Of a stretch of 61,249 bases of DNA, positions 25,355-33,945 are shown one piece after another. The notes below the pieces were generated by a model, which was given only the letters and a program-made list of their open reading frames with translations, searched no databases and was not told the DNA's origin. The stretch lies in assembly GCA_946183925.1 (NCBI GenBank), contig CAMHDS010000006.1, positions 1 to 61,249 of the forward strand, given 5' to 3'. Numbering within the stretch: the stretch's first letter is position 1; each line of letters starts with the position of its first letter. The position numbers and the translations under genes were made by a program. The DNA is from an uncultured Fibrobacter sp. (GTDB lineage Bacteria > Fibrobacterota > Fibrobacteria > Fibrobacterales > Fibrobacteraceae).

Positions 25355-27160
25355 ATGAAAAGGTTTAATATGAAGACTCTATCTCTCATCTCTAGCCTCT
25401 CGTCCCTCGCCCTGCTGATGGCCTGCGGCGACAATGTGACCGACAACGATCCGGTTACCACCCAGGCATACGCAAGCCAGGACGAATTTCCGGAATGCGA
25501 AGAATCTGGCGAAGGCTATTTCGCCCTGGTCAGCTCTACTAACGACCTCTACATCTGCACCGCCAGCGAATGGGTGAACATCTCTAAGGCAAGTGCAGGC
25601 GGTTCTGCCAAGCCCGGTTGCTCCTCCGAAGAACTGGAAAACGGCAAGGGCGTCAAGATTATCTGCAACGGCGACTCCGTTGCCGTACTCAATTACGGCA
25701 CGCAGGGCGAGGAGGGCGATAAGGGCGGCGACGGTCACAAAGGCGAAACTGGCGATAAGGGCGAGCCCGGCTCCAGCACCAACGGCAAGGACGCCGTATG
25801 GGACACCGACCGCTGCAAGCTCAAGAACACCGGTTCCGATGTGATGGTCTTCGACTGCGGCGACTCCGTCTATGTAAGCTCGCTGGACATCTCAGGCGGC
25901 AACACCAACAATGTGTGGAACCCCATACCTGATTATAGCGTGAAGTACGGTGCGCAAAATATCTTAACCGTCTATAACAACCAATTCGAGTCCAATGCCA
26001 CAGGTTCGCTGGAACGCTTTGATGGAGACGACAGCTGGGACAACAACAGCACTCTGGTTGTAAAAGACCTAATTAGGGACAGTTTCCGAATCAAAGGTAT
26101 CGCCAAGGTAGAGGTGACCAAGGCACAGACCGTCACCGCCAACAAGTACCGACCCTTCGTAGGGGTGAAGGTGGGGTTCTCCAGTATCAATGTCAAGTCT
26201 CGTTTGGGACTATGCCTTGCCTACACCTCTGAAAAGGATATGGCCTTGCTGGTAGAAGGCAAGACCGGGTTCCTGAAAGCAAGCATTCCCGCCGCAAAAA
26301 AGACAAAGGTTGTGAATGTGGCCTGGGATGAATTTGAACCCGTCGCAAAAGAGGTCAACGCCGATACCGTCATCATGTATGCCAAAGGATTCTATGTAGA
26401 AGCCGTGGGTGGAGAAGAAGCGGGCTCCTATGAAAACGAGTTCTCTGTTCTCATGCTGGGGGACCTCGGCAACTGCGACATTAACAAAACATACGATGTC
26501 TGGAAAGCTGATTTAAAATCCAAGGTAAGTGAAATAAGTACATTCACAGACGGCCGCGATAGCAAGACGTACAAGCAGATAACGATTGGTGATCAAACCT
26601 GGATGGCAGAAAATCTGCGATACGGGACCAATTCCTGCTATTTTACCAATGATGATGCCAACTGTACAAAATCTGGGCGAGTATACACCTGGATAGAGGC
26701 CCTTGGAACTGCAGCATCAACGTACGGATGCTCATTATCAGCAAAATGCACCACAACGCTTCCTAGCCAAGTACAAGGGCTTTGCCCCTCCGGATGGCAT
26801 TTGCCCACCATGCTGGAGTGGAAAAATCTGTTTGCAACAGTAAGAGGTGATTATTCGAATGATAACCATCGTTTCCCAGACCTGGCACTAATCAAATACT
26901 TACCAGGATTGGTAAATGGATCTCAAGAGTCAATGGTTCCCGAATTGAACGGGAGCGACTTGATTGGATTCGGATTAGTTGTTAAAGGTGCAGGAACCTA
27001 TTGGTCATCCATTGAAACTGCTGCCACAACCGCAAAGGTACTGGATATAGATTATGGCTCTTACCCTTATTTCTACGCTTATACGTATACCACCAATAGT
27101 GAGTTAGGCTACAACGAAAATAAATCAGACAAATTACCCGTCCGCTGCGTAAAGAACTAA
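25355..27160 (+). CDS. FISUMP-domain lipoprotein, paralogue 3
   Basis: The 601-aa product repeats the scheme: lipobox LMAC (Cys about 24), N-terminal module DEFPECEESGEG...ICTASEW, Gly-X-Y segment GEEGDKGGDGHKGETGDKG, central module with LGLCLAYTSEKDM, and a FISUMP domain starting KQITIGDQTWMAENL with CPSGWHLPT. It starts 3 bp after paralogue 2 with GAGGA as ribosome binding site and is followed by a terminator. The final third (from about 26500) looks more AT-rich than the rest of the gene, perhaps a domain acquired separately. Confidence 0.87.
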   Translation: MKRFNMKTLSLISSLSSLALLMACGDNVTDNDPVTTQAYASQDEFPECEESGEGYFALVSSTNDLYICTASEWVNISKASAGGSAKPGCSSEELENGKGVKIICNGDSVAVLNYGTQGEEGDKGGDGHKGETGDKGEPGSSTNGKDAVWDTDRCKLKNTGSDVMVFDCGDSVYVSSLDISGGNTNNVWNPIPDYSVKYGAQNILTVYNNQFESNATGSLERFDGDDSWDNNSTLVVKDLIRDSFRIKGIAKVEVTKAQTVTANKYRPFVGVKVGFSSINVKSRLGLCLAYTSEKDMALLVEGKTGFLKASIPAAKKTKVVNVAWDEFEPVAKEVNADTVIMYAKGFYVEAVGGEEAGSYENEFSVLMLGDLGNCDINKTYDVWKADLKSKVSEISTFTDGRDSKTYKQITIGDQTWMAENLRYGTNSCYFTNDDANCTKSGRVYTWIEALGTAASTYGCSLSAKCTTTLPSQVQGLCPSGWHLPTMLEWKNLFATVRGDYSNDNHRFPDLALIKYLPGLVNGSQESMVPELNGSDLIGFGLVVKGAGTYWSSIETAATTAKVLDIDYGSYPYFYAYTYTTNSELGYNENKSDKLPVRCVKN

Positions 27161-27184
27161 CCAACATCCCTGAAAATTCAAAAA

Positions 27185-27211
27185 GACTCGGTCCCCAACC
27201 GAGCCTTTTTT
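27185..27211 (+). terminator. Terminator of the FISUMP operon
   Basis: CTCGGT (27187-27192) pairs with ACCGAG (27198-27203) around a CCCCA loop, followed by TTTTTT. Confidence 0.8.
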
Positions 27212-27238
27212 GTTTGCCTTGTTTTCTTTGAACGGCAA

Positions 27239-27865
27239 CTATATCGCCTGCAGCAACGCTGTCAGGCGAATTTTTATTTCGTCCCAGTTGCCATTTGCCA
27301 TGAGTGTGGGGTTGAAGATGCTCCCGCCAAAGGAAACCAGGTTCGCGCCAGCCTCCATATAGGCCTTGGCATTCTGCGGGTTCACACCGCCGCATGCCAT
27401 CAGGGGAATATCACGGAAAGGCCCGCGCAGCGCCTTGATGTATTCCGGACCGCCCACGCAGTTCACGGGAAAAACCTTCACAGCGGCGGCACCAAGGTCG
27501 TAGGCCTTCTGCACCTCGGTAGGGGAAAGAGCCCCGGGAATGATGGGAATTCCAGCCGTATTGGACAGCCGCACTATTTCTTTGCGGGTGTTGGGCGTCA
27601 CGATAAACTCGGCACCAGCGGCCACGGCCTTTTCCAAGTCGCTTTCGTGACGGACGGTTCCTGCCCCTACGAGAATTTCATAAGACCCAGCGCAATCCTT
27701 GAGCTTCTTAATAATGCTGGTGGCACCTGCGGTGTTCATGGTCACCTCGATGGCCTTGAGTCCGCACTTGGCGGCGGTTTCTACGCAGGCTTCTTCGGCT
27801 CCTTGGGGAATGTCGCGGAGAATGCCCACGACCGGCATCGGTTTTAGAAATTCGAGAAGGTTCAT
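27239..27865 (-). CDS. eda: 2-keto-3-deoxy-6-phosphogluconate / 4-hydroxy-2-oxoglutarate aldolase
   Basis: The 208-aa protein is a class I aldolase of the KDPG/KHG family, splitting KDPG to pyruvate and glyceraldehyde-3-phosphate. The Schiff-base Lys is in AAAVKVFPVN, the catalytic Glu in AIEVTMNT, and the substrate loop is GAGTVRHESD. Length is normal. No 6-phosphogluconate dehydratase or kdgK gene is nearby, so it may serve uronate (pectin) breakdown or act alone. A TATCTTAA box ends 4 nt before the ATG; no Shine-Dalgarno is present. Confidence 0.92.
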   Translation of the reverse strand: MNLLEFLKPMPVVGILRDIPQGAEEACVETAAKCGLKAIEVTMNTAGATSIIKKLKDCAGSYEILVGAGTVRHESDLEKAVAAGAEFIVTPNTRKEIVRLSNTAGIPIIPGALSPTEVQKAYDLGAAAVKVFPVNCVGGPEYIKALRGPFRDIPLMACGGVNPQNAKAYMEAGANLVSFGGSIFNPTLMANGNWDEIKIRLTALLQAI

Positions 27866-27869
27866 ACTT

Positions 27870-27877
27870 TTAAGATA
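27870..27877 (-). promoter_or_regulatory. TATCTTAA promoter box of eda
   Basis: Minus-strand TATCTTAA ends 4 nt before the eda ATG, which implies a leaderless mRNA. A family D repeat begins 19 bp further upstream. Confidence 0.45.
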
Positions 27878-27895
27878 GTAAACAAGAATAATTAT

Positions 27896-27969
27896 GAATT
27901 CGGATTTCGGAATTCGGAGTTGTTTGTTAAGAATAAAAATCCGAATTCCGAACTCGGGATTCCGAATTA
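27896..27969. repeat. Family D word-repeat element abutting a stop codon
   Basis: Left arm GAATTCGGATTTCGGAATTC (continuing GGAGTTG), A-rich centre, right arm ATCCGAATTCCGAACTCGGG followed by ATTCCGAATTA. The last TTA is the permease stop codon on the minus strand. The arms carry the same words in inverse orientation. Confidence 0.7.
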
Positions 27970-29172
27970 CTCATACCGTAGCGCTTCAATCGGGTCTAGG
28001 CGGCTGGCCTTGCGGGCAGGGTACCATCCGAAAAAGACTCCCGTGGCAAAGCACACGGCAAAGCTGATGATCACGCTTGTAAACGACACGATCATGGGCC
28101 AGCCCATAACCGTTTTTACAATCTGCGAAGCCGCCACCCCGAGGAGAATCCCGATGACGCCACCCATGAGGCTGATGGTCACAGACTCGAACAGGAACTG
28201 CATCAAGATGTCGCGTCCGCGAGCGCCTATGGCCATACGGAGGCCGATTTCCTTGGTGCGTTCGGTAACGGACACGTACATGATGTTCATAATGCCGATA
28301 CCGCCTACGAACAAGCTAATGCCCGCGATAACGGTCAACACCAGCGCCAGCATGTCCGAAGTGCTGGTGACCATCTGGATCATTTCTTCTTGGGTGAAAA
28401 CCCTGAAGGGGTCTGTAGGCTTGGTCCAGTTTCGGCGTTCCTTCAAAATGTTCATGATCTCTGCAGTGGCTTTTTCGGCATAGCCCTCGCCGATGGAGTT
28501 GGCGTATATCTGCCGGATGTTGGTGGTGGCCGAGAACCTGCGCATTACGGTCTGATAGGGCGTAAAAATCACGTCGTCGTTGTCCTGCCCGAAATCTCCG
28601 GAGCCTTTTGATTTCAAGGTGCCGATGACTTTCAGCGGAATGCTCTTGTAACGGATGGTCTTGCCGATGGGGTTTTCGCCTGCAAAGAGGTTTTTCACCA
28701 CAGTCTGGCCAATAATGCAGACTTTCGCCATGCGGTCGGCAGCGTCGTCGAACATCACGCCGTCTTCGATTTCGTAGTTGCGAATCTTGAGGTAGTCGGC
28801 AGAGATGCCGCTCAGGGTGGTGGGGGAGTTGTTGTTTCCTACAATAGCCTGCCCATTCACAGTAATCATGGGGGATACGCCGTTAATGTAGGTGGCATTT
28901 TCCCGGATGGCGATAAGGTCCTTTTCCTCTAGCATTTCGGAAGATTCCGCCTGCACGCCGCCACGCCTGTTCCAGTTGGGCATGACGATGATGGCGTTTG
29001 TGCCCATGCTGGTCATCTGTTCCTTGATGGACTGGCGCGACCCTTCACCCATGGCCACCATGGTTATCACTGCAGCTACACCAATGACGATTCCCAGCAC
29101 CGAAAGGAAAGTGCGCATACGGTTACGCAGCAGGGCGCGAAGAGAAATCTTTATGAGAGTGATAGGAGACAT
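27967..29172 (-). CDS. MacB-like ABC transporter permease (FtsX family)
   Basis: The 401-aa inner-membrane protein has the four-helix FtsX/MacB layout: TM1 near residues 18-42 (SVLGIVIGVAAVITMVAMG), a large periplasmic MacB core domain, and three C-terminal helices including GGIGIMNIMYVSVTERTKEIG. Such permeases with their ATPase export lipoproteins, peptides or toxins, usually with a periplasmic adaptor; none is encoded next to this pair. The ATPase gene lies upstream on the same strand, but the 91-bp gap between them is almost entirely a family D repeat. No Shine-Dalgarno precedes the ATG. Confidence 0.9.
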   Translation of the reverse strand: MSPITLIKISLRALLRNRMRTFLSVLGIVIGVAAVITMVAMGEGSRQSIKEQMTSMGTNAIIVMPNWNRRGGVQAESSEMLEEKDLIAIRENATYINGVSPMITVNGQAIVGNNNSPTTLSGISADYLKIRNYEIEDGVMFDDAADRMAKVCIIGQTVVKNLFAGENPIGKTIRYKSIPLKVIGTLKSKGSGDFGQDNDDVIFTPYQTVMRRFSATTNIRQIYANSIGEGYAEKATAEIMNILKERRNWTKPTDPFRVFTQEEMIQMVTSTSDMLALVLTVIAGISLFVGGIGIMNIMYVSVTERTKEIGLRMAIGARGRDILMQFLFESVTISLMGGVIGILLGVAASQIVKTVMGWPMIVSFTSVIISFAVCFATGVFFGWYPARKASRLDPIEALRYE

Positions 29173-29173
29173 G

Positions 29174-29266
29174 GGTGAATTCGGAGTTCGGATTTCGGAG
29201 TTGTGGTGAATTCGGAGTTCGGATTTCGGAATTCAGAATTATATTCTAACTCTGAAATCTGAATTA
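29174..29266. repeat. Family D repeat inside an ABC operon, tandem copies
   Basis: GGTGAATTCGGAGTTCGGA begins at 29174 and again at 29205 (31-bp period), then an inverse arm AACTCTGAAATCTGAATTA ends in the ATPase stop codon (TTA 29264-29266). It occupies the whole spacer between ATPase and permease genes. Confidence 0.75.
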
Positions 29267-30016
29267 TTCATATGTTTCTGGAGGGGGCAATGCATCGAAG
29301 GCGGCTTTCGCGCTTTGCATTTCATGGGTTTCGTCTTTTTTGACAAGGCCGTCTCGGAGTGTGATTGTGCGTTCGCTGAAGGTGGCGATGTCGGGTTCGT
29401 GGGTCACGAAGGCGATGGTTTTCCCCTGCCTGTGCAGTTCCTGGAAAATCATCATGATTTCGTAACTGGTTCGGGTGTCCAGGTTTCCGGTAGCTTCGTC
29501 GGCCAAGATGATAACGGGGTCGTTCACCAGGGCCCGGGCTATAGCCACCCGCTGCTGCTGTCCGCCGGACATCTGGTTGGGCAGGTGATTCACGCGGTCG
29601 GAAAGCCCCACCATATCCAGGGCTTCCAGGGCCCGGCGGCGCCTTTCGCTGGCAGAAATCCCTGAGCTGTAAAGCAGGGGCAGTTCCACGTTCTCGACGG
29701 CGGTGGTTCGGTTTAGCAGGTTGTAGTTCTGGAATACGAACCCGATTTTTTTACCCCTGATGCGGGCCAGAGCGTCTCGGGAAAGTTTTTCGGTGTGTTC
29801 TCCGTCCAAAATATAGTGCCCGGAGGTGGGCTTGTCCATGCAGCCCAATATGTTCAGCATGGTGGACTTGCCCGACCCGCTGGTACCCATGATGGTCACG
29901 AACTGCCCGGGAAAAATGTCGAAAGACACGCCCCGTAGGGCGTGAACCGTCTCGGAACCCATCTTGAAGTCCCGATGCAGGTTTTCTATAGACAGTATGG
30001 GCAGATTATTTGACAT
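29264..30016 (-). CDS. ABC transporter ATP-binding protein (MacB/LolD type)
   Basis: The 250-aa ATPase partners the MacB-like permease. Walker A is GTSGSGKST, the Q-loop FVFQNYNLL, the signature [15 protein letters not shown], Walker [14 protein letters not shown], and the switch His is in FVTHEP. I chose ATG 30016 ([13 protein letters not shown]); the open frame runs 24 codons further, but that part has no family similarity. A GTG directly precedes the ATG, and AAGGTG lies very close, so the exact start could be one codon earlier. A short C-terminal extension (about 25 residues) follows the core. Confidence 0.9.
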   Translation of the reverse strand: MSNNLPILSIENLHRDFKMGSETVHALRGVSFDIFPGQFVTIMGTSGSGKSTMLNILGCMDKPTSGHYILDGEHTEKLSRDALARIRGKKIGFVFQNYNLLNRTTAVENVELPLLYSSGISASERRRRALEALDMVGLSDRVNHLPNQMSGGQQQRVAIARALVNDPVIILADEATGNLDTRTSYEIMMIFQELHRQGKTIAFVTHEPDIATFSERTITLRDGLVKKDETHEMQSAKAAFDALPPPETYE

Positions 30017-30101
30017 CACCTTGTTTTGATTCTCGTAAGTACCTTCTGGTTGCCGGGAATGCCTTAAAACCGCAGCATTCTTGGGCAAAGATAAATTTTT
30101 G

Positions 30102-30130
30102 TGAACAATAACTGAAAATTTTGCTATAAT
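30102..30130 (+). promoter_or_regulatory. Promoter of the TSP3/OmpA gene
   Basis: TATAAT at 30125-30130 (reading TATAATTT) with TGAACA at 30102-30107, 17 nt apart. The start codon is 33 nt downstream, and GGGGATT may serve as a weak ribosome binding site. Confidence 0.55.
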
Positions 30131-30163
30131 TTTTTCAAAGTCATAAATCTAGGGGATTTATTC

Positions 30164-32458
30164 ATGAAAAAGATAATAACTCTGTCGCTCCTAGCTTGCG
30201 GTCTCGCATTTGCCCAGGCGGGCATCCAGGGTGGTACTGACGGTATCCATCAGTACAATACCAAGACCAATGGCCAGCTCGGATTCTCAATCGGTACGGG
30301 TGGAAATATTGCCATTGACGCCTGGTCCCTGAGCCGTGGCGGTAACTACACTTCCAATGGTAAGACATACGGATTTAACGATTGGGATCCGTCTCTTTCT
30401 GGAAACATAAACGCTTCCGTGGGCCTTTATGACATGGTAGACCTGGGTATGAATCTGCCCCTGTACTATGAACATGCCAAGTCTAATGGTCCCTCTGGTT
30501 CCAACAACATGTGGACCACCAGCCGTGGCGACTTGAATGTTTGGTTCAAGGTTCGTTTCCCCTTCGATAACGCAAAGAGAATCTTCTCTGCCGCCTTGCA
30601 GGTGGACGCCTACGTGCCCTCCGGTGAAGAGGCTGCCGGTGTTCGTCCTCGTCATGCCTGGTACTTGAACGGCAAGGGTGAAACCCACCCCTTCACCTCC
30701 AACGCCTTCGGTATTGGCGGCAATTTAATCTTCACCTTGGATTTGGTGAACATGGGCATCCCCGTTCGTTGGAACGGAAATGCCGGTATCGTCTACACGG
30801 TTGATCATGACCTGCCGGTGACCTTTGTCTATGGCACGGGTGTCAATGTGATGCCGGTGGACTTCATGGACATCTTTGTTGAATTCTCCGGAGAAATGCG
30901 CGTCGAAGACAACGGATACCCTGTGGATCCCCTAGCCGATCCTATGATCCTGACTCCGGGTTTCCGTTTCCATCTGCCCTTCAATATCGACTTTGCTATG
31001 GGTCTTGATGTGGCTGTCCGTGCTCTTAAGAACATCACCTTCGATGGTGACAAAGAAATGGAAGACAGCAAGGACTACAAGGTCAAGTATGTCGACGAAG
31101 ATGGCCGCATAAGCTCTTATTACTACACGCCGACTCCGCTTTTTGCAGGAACTGCTTCTCTTACTTGGCACTTCGATGCCAAGAAGATCACCAAGAAAAA
31201 AGACGAGGACAAGGACGGTGTATCCGATTCCAAGGACAAGTGCCTGCACACCCTGGCTGGTGTGAAAGTCGATTCTGTGGGTTGCCCTCTGGATACCGAC
31301 AAGGACGGCGTGCCTGACGGTGTGGACAACTGCCCCAATACAGCTGCTGGCGTGACTGTTGATTCCGTGGGCTGCCCCATGGATACCGACAAGGATGGCG
31401 TTCCCGATGGTCTGGACAAGTGCCCGAACACCAAGGAAGGCCGCCAGATTGACGCTACCGGATGCGAAAGCGACTTTGACAAGGACGGTATCCCCGATGC
31501 CGATGACCGCTGCCCCAACACCAAGGCCGGCGCCAAGGTCGATAGCACGGGTTGTGCTGCCGATACCGACAAGGACGGCGTACCCGACGATTTGGACAAG
31601 TGTCCGGGCACCAAGGAAGGCGCTGAAGTGAATGCTGAAGGCTGTGAAGGCGACCGCGATGGTGATGGCATTCCCGACGCTCAGGACAAGTGCCCCAACA
31701 CCAAGGCCGGTACTCCTGTAGACAGCACCGGTTGTACCGCCGATGCCGACAAGGATGGCGTGGCCGATGCTCTAGACAAGTGCCCCAATACTCCGGAAGG
31801 ATCCACTGTAGACAGCACGGGTTGCGTCTCCGACTTTGACAAGGACGGTGTATCTGACGATTTGGACAAGTGCCCCAACACCAAGGAAGGCGTCATAGTC
31901 GATAGCACAGGCTGCCCCATCGATACCGACAAGGACGGCGTGTTTGACGGTCTGGACAAGTGCCCTAATACCGAAAAGGATATTCAGGTGGACAGCACAG
32001 GTTGCCCCCTAGACATCGACCATGACGGCGTGCCCGATCATCAAGACAAGTGCCCCTACACCCTCGAAGGCGTGAAGGTGGATGCCAAGGGTTGCCCGCT
32101 CAACAAGAAGCAGGACCTGAATAAGCTGAAACAGGGTATCCAGTTCCAGACCAACTCCACCAAGTTCACCAAGGACAGCTACGGTACCCTCAACGACATC
32201 GTGGCCCTCCTGAAGCAGATACCTTCTTCTAACCTGGAAGTCCAGGGCCATACCGATAACGTAGGCAAGGCCGAAAAGAACAAGGAACTGTCCCAGGCCC
32301 GCGCCCAGGCCGTGGTGGATTACTTTATCCAGCAGGGTATTGACGCAAGCCGCCTCCGCGCCGTGGGTTATGGCAGCGAGAAACCTATCGCCAGCAACGG
32401 AAGCAAGCACGGACGTAAACAGAACCGTCGCGTGGAACTGGTTCCTTTCGAGAAGTAA
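30164..32458 (+). CDS. Outer-membrane protein: beta-barrel, ten thrombospondin type-3 repeats, OmpA C-terminus
   Basis: The 764-aa protein has a signal peptide (about 1-19, ending AFAQA), a beta-strand-rich N-terminal part (20-340) that should form an outer-membrane barrel, then ten Ca-binding TSP3 repeats (about 345-655). Each repeat is close to 30 residues with the core DKDGVPDGLDKCPNT and a second Cys in the unit (STGC or SVGC). The C-terminal OmpA domain (about 660-764) shows GHTDNVG, LSQARAQAV, GYGSEKP and NRRVEL, which bind peptidoglycan. It would tether the outer membrane to the wall through a rigid calcium-stabilised spacer. The gene has its own promoter and terminator. The 90-bp tandem DNA repeats could permit repeat-number change. 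Confidence 0.92.
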   Translation: MKKIITLSLLACGLAFAQAGIQGGTDGIHQYNTKTNGQLGFSIGTGGNIAIDAWSLSRGGNYTSNGKTYGFNDWDPSLSGNINASVGLYDMVDLGMNLPLYYEHAKSNGPSGSNNMWTTSRGDLNVWFKVRFPFDNAKRIFSAALQVDAYVPSGEEAAGVRPRHAWYLNGKGETHPFTSNAFGIGGNLIFTLDLVNMGIPVRWNGNAGIVYTVDHDLPVTFVYGTGVNVMPVDFMDIFVEFSGEMRVEDNGYPVDPLADPMILTPGFRFHLPFNIDFAMGLDVAVRALKNITFDGDKEMEDSKDYKVKYVDEDGRISSYYYTPTPLFAGTASLTWHFDAKKITKKKDEDKDGVSDSKDKCLHTLAGVKVDSVGCPLDTDKDGVPDGVDNCPNTAAGVTVDSVGCPMDTDKDGVPDGLDKCPNTKEGRQIDATGCESDFDKDGIPDADDRCPNTKAGAKVDSTGCAADTDKDGVPDDLDKCPGTKEGAEVNAEGCEGDRDGDGIPDAQDKCPNTKAGTPVDSTGCTADADKDGVADALDKCPNTPEGSTVDSTGCVSDFDKDGVSDDLDKCPNTKEGVIVDSTGCPIDTDKDGVFDGLDKCPNTEKDIQVDSTGCPLDIDHDGVPDHQDKCPYTLEGVKVDAKGCPLNKKQDLNKLKQGIQFQTNSTKFTKDSYGTLNDIVALLKQIPSSNLEVQGHTDNVGKAEKNKELSQARAQAVVDYFIQQGIDASRLRAVGYGSEKPIASNGSKHGRKQNRRVELVPFEK

Positions 32459-32477
32459 TCAAACCCCTTTGAAAAAG

Positions 32478-32507
32478 AAGACGGTCGTAAAGGCCGTCTT
32501 TTTTTAT
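32478..32507 (+). terminator. Terminator of the TSP3/OmpA gene
   Basis: AAGACGG (32478-32484) pairs with CCGTCTT (32494-32500), followed by TTTTT. Confidence 0.8.
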
Positions 32508-32537
32508 CTTTTGGGTAGCGTCAATCGGAGCGTTTTT

Positions 32538-33500
32538 ATGTCTAAGAAAGTCCTGGTTACAGGTGCCGCAGGTTTCATCGGTTGCGAAGTTTCATTAATC
32601 CTTCTTTCCAAGGGTTACGAGGTCGTAGGTATCGACAACCTGAACGACTACTATCAGATTTCGCTTAAAGAGGACCGCCTAAAACGTCTGGACAATCCGA
32701 ATTTCCGGTTTGAGAAGATGGATCTTGCCGACGCCACTGCCATCAAGGGTCTTTTCGAACGGGAACATTTTGACGGTGTTATTCACCTAGGAGCACAAGC
32801 AGGTGTGCGCTACAGCCTGGTAAACCCGCAGGCCTACATCGACAGCAACATTACCGGTTTTCTGAACATCCTGGAAGGCTGCAGGTTCAACCCGGTGGAG
32901 CACCTCACCTACGCCTCGTCCAGCAGCGTCTATGGGCGAAACGCTAAGACTCCTTTCAGTACCGAAGATCCTGTTTGCATGCCTTCTAGCTTGTACGCCG
33001 CTACCAAGCGCAGTAATGAGCTGATGGCGGAAACCTACCACCATCTTTATAAGATTAACGCTACCGGTCTCAGGTTCTTTACCGTCTATGGTCCCTGGGG
33101 TAGGCCCGACATGGCCCCCTGGCTTTTTGCAGACGCCATTTTGCACGACAAGCCCATCAAGATTTTCAACAACGGAAACATGATGCGGGATTTTACCTAC
33201 ATCGACGATATCGCCCAGGGCGTGGTCCGCGTTTTTGAAGCGGGTCTCGGCAAGAAGGAATGCCGCTTATACAATATCGGTCATGGCAATCCGGTGAACC
33301 TGCTGGACTTTGTGCAGACTTTGGAAAAGCACCTGGGAAAGACCGCCGAAAAGATTTACATGCCCATGCAGCCTGGCGATGTAGAGGTTACCTGGGCCGA
33401 CACAAAGGCTCTGGAACAAGATGTAGGCTACACGGCAGACACCGACTTGGATACGGGCATCAAGGCCTTTGCGGAATGGTTCAAGGGGTATAACCGCTAG
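32538..33500 (+). CDS. NAD-dependent nucleotide-sugar epimerase (UDP-glucuronate 4-epimerase-like)
   Basis: The 320-aa extended short-chain dehydrogenase starts MSKKVLVTGAAGFIG with the NAD-binding GxxGxxG motif. Catalytic residues are visible in ASSSSVYG and YAATKRSNELM (Tyr-x3-Lys). GLRFFTVYGPWGRPDMA is typical of UDP-glucuronate 4-epimerases, although UDP-glucose 4-epimerase is possible. The start at 32538 follows CGGAG and lies beyond the upstream terminator; the longer open frame runs through the OmpA gene and is not used. Products would feed cell-surface polysaccharide, in line with the glycosyltransferases nearby. Confidence 0.88.
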   Translation: MSKKVLVTGAAGFIGCEVSLILLSKGYEVVGIDNLNDYYQISLKEDRLKRLDNPNFRFEKMDLADATAIKGLFEREHFDGVIHLGAQAGVRYSLVNPQAYIDSNITGFLNILEGCRFNPVEHLTYASSSSVYGRNAKTPFSTEDPVCMPSSLYAATKRSNELMAETYHHLYKINATGLRFFTVYGPWGRPDMAPWLFADAILHDKPIKIFNNGNMMRDFTYIDDIAQGVVRVFEAGLGKKECRLYNIGHGNPVNLLDFVQTLEKHLGKTAEKIYMPMQPGDVEVTWADTKALEQDVGYTADTDLDTGIKAFAEWFKGYNR

Positions 33501-33928
33501 CTCTGTTTTGGCGCGGCCTTGAATACCCACTTTTTATAAAGCGTAAAACTCACCAGCACATACACCACGTTGGCGACGATGTTGGCGAAGTAGGTGGGTT
33601 TCATGAATTGTGAAATCCAGGCCGTAAAGCCTGCGCACCAGGCGGCATTGGCAAGGGCGTAGGCGGCAATTTCCAGCGCCAGCAAGTTTACTCCGTAAGA
33701 CACCAGAAACACGACGATGAAGCGAACGATTTCTGCACGCTTTTGGTTGTGGCTTTTAAAATTCCAGATGCGGTTGCACAGGTAACTATTGCAACCACCT
33801 GCAACAAAACCTAAAAAGTTAGACAGCTCCACATTCCAGTTCAACATCTGATGCAAAACCCAGACCACCGCAAGAGTGATGAGGGTATTCAACACACCGA
33901 TGATGTTGTATTTGATAAAATGGAGCAC
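33497..33928 (-). CDS. GtrA-family membrane protein
   Basis: The 143-aa protein has four TM helices and GtrA hallmarks: FIKYNIIGVLNTLITLAVVW at the N-terminus and FVAGGCNSYLCNRIWNFKS in the second/third helix region. GtrA proteins are thought to flip or supply polyprenyl-linked sugars for surface glycans. It overlaps the 3' end of the epimerase gene by 4 bp in convergent orientation. The next minus-strand gene upstream ends 17 bp before it. Confidence 0.88.
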   Translation of the reverse strand: MLHFIKYNIIGVLNTLITLAVVWVLHQMLNWNVELSNFLGFVAGGCNSYLCNRIWNFKSHNQKRAEIVRFIVVFLVSYGVNLLALEIAAYALANAAWCAGFTAWISQFMKPTYFANIVANVVYVLVSFTLYKKWVFKAAPKQS

Positions 33929-33945
33929 GAGAAAATTAGAGGACC

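Noticed and set aside
31200..32110. CRISPR-like regular repeats
   Set aside because: The 90-bp periodicity is coding (TSP3 repeats), in frame, without unique spacers, and no cas genes occur.
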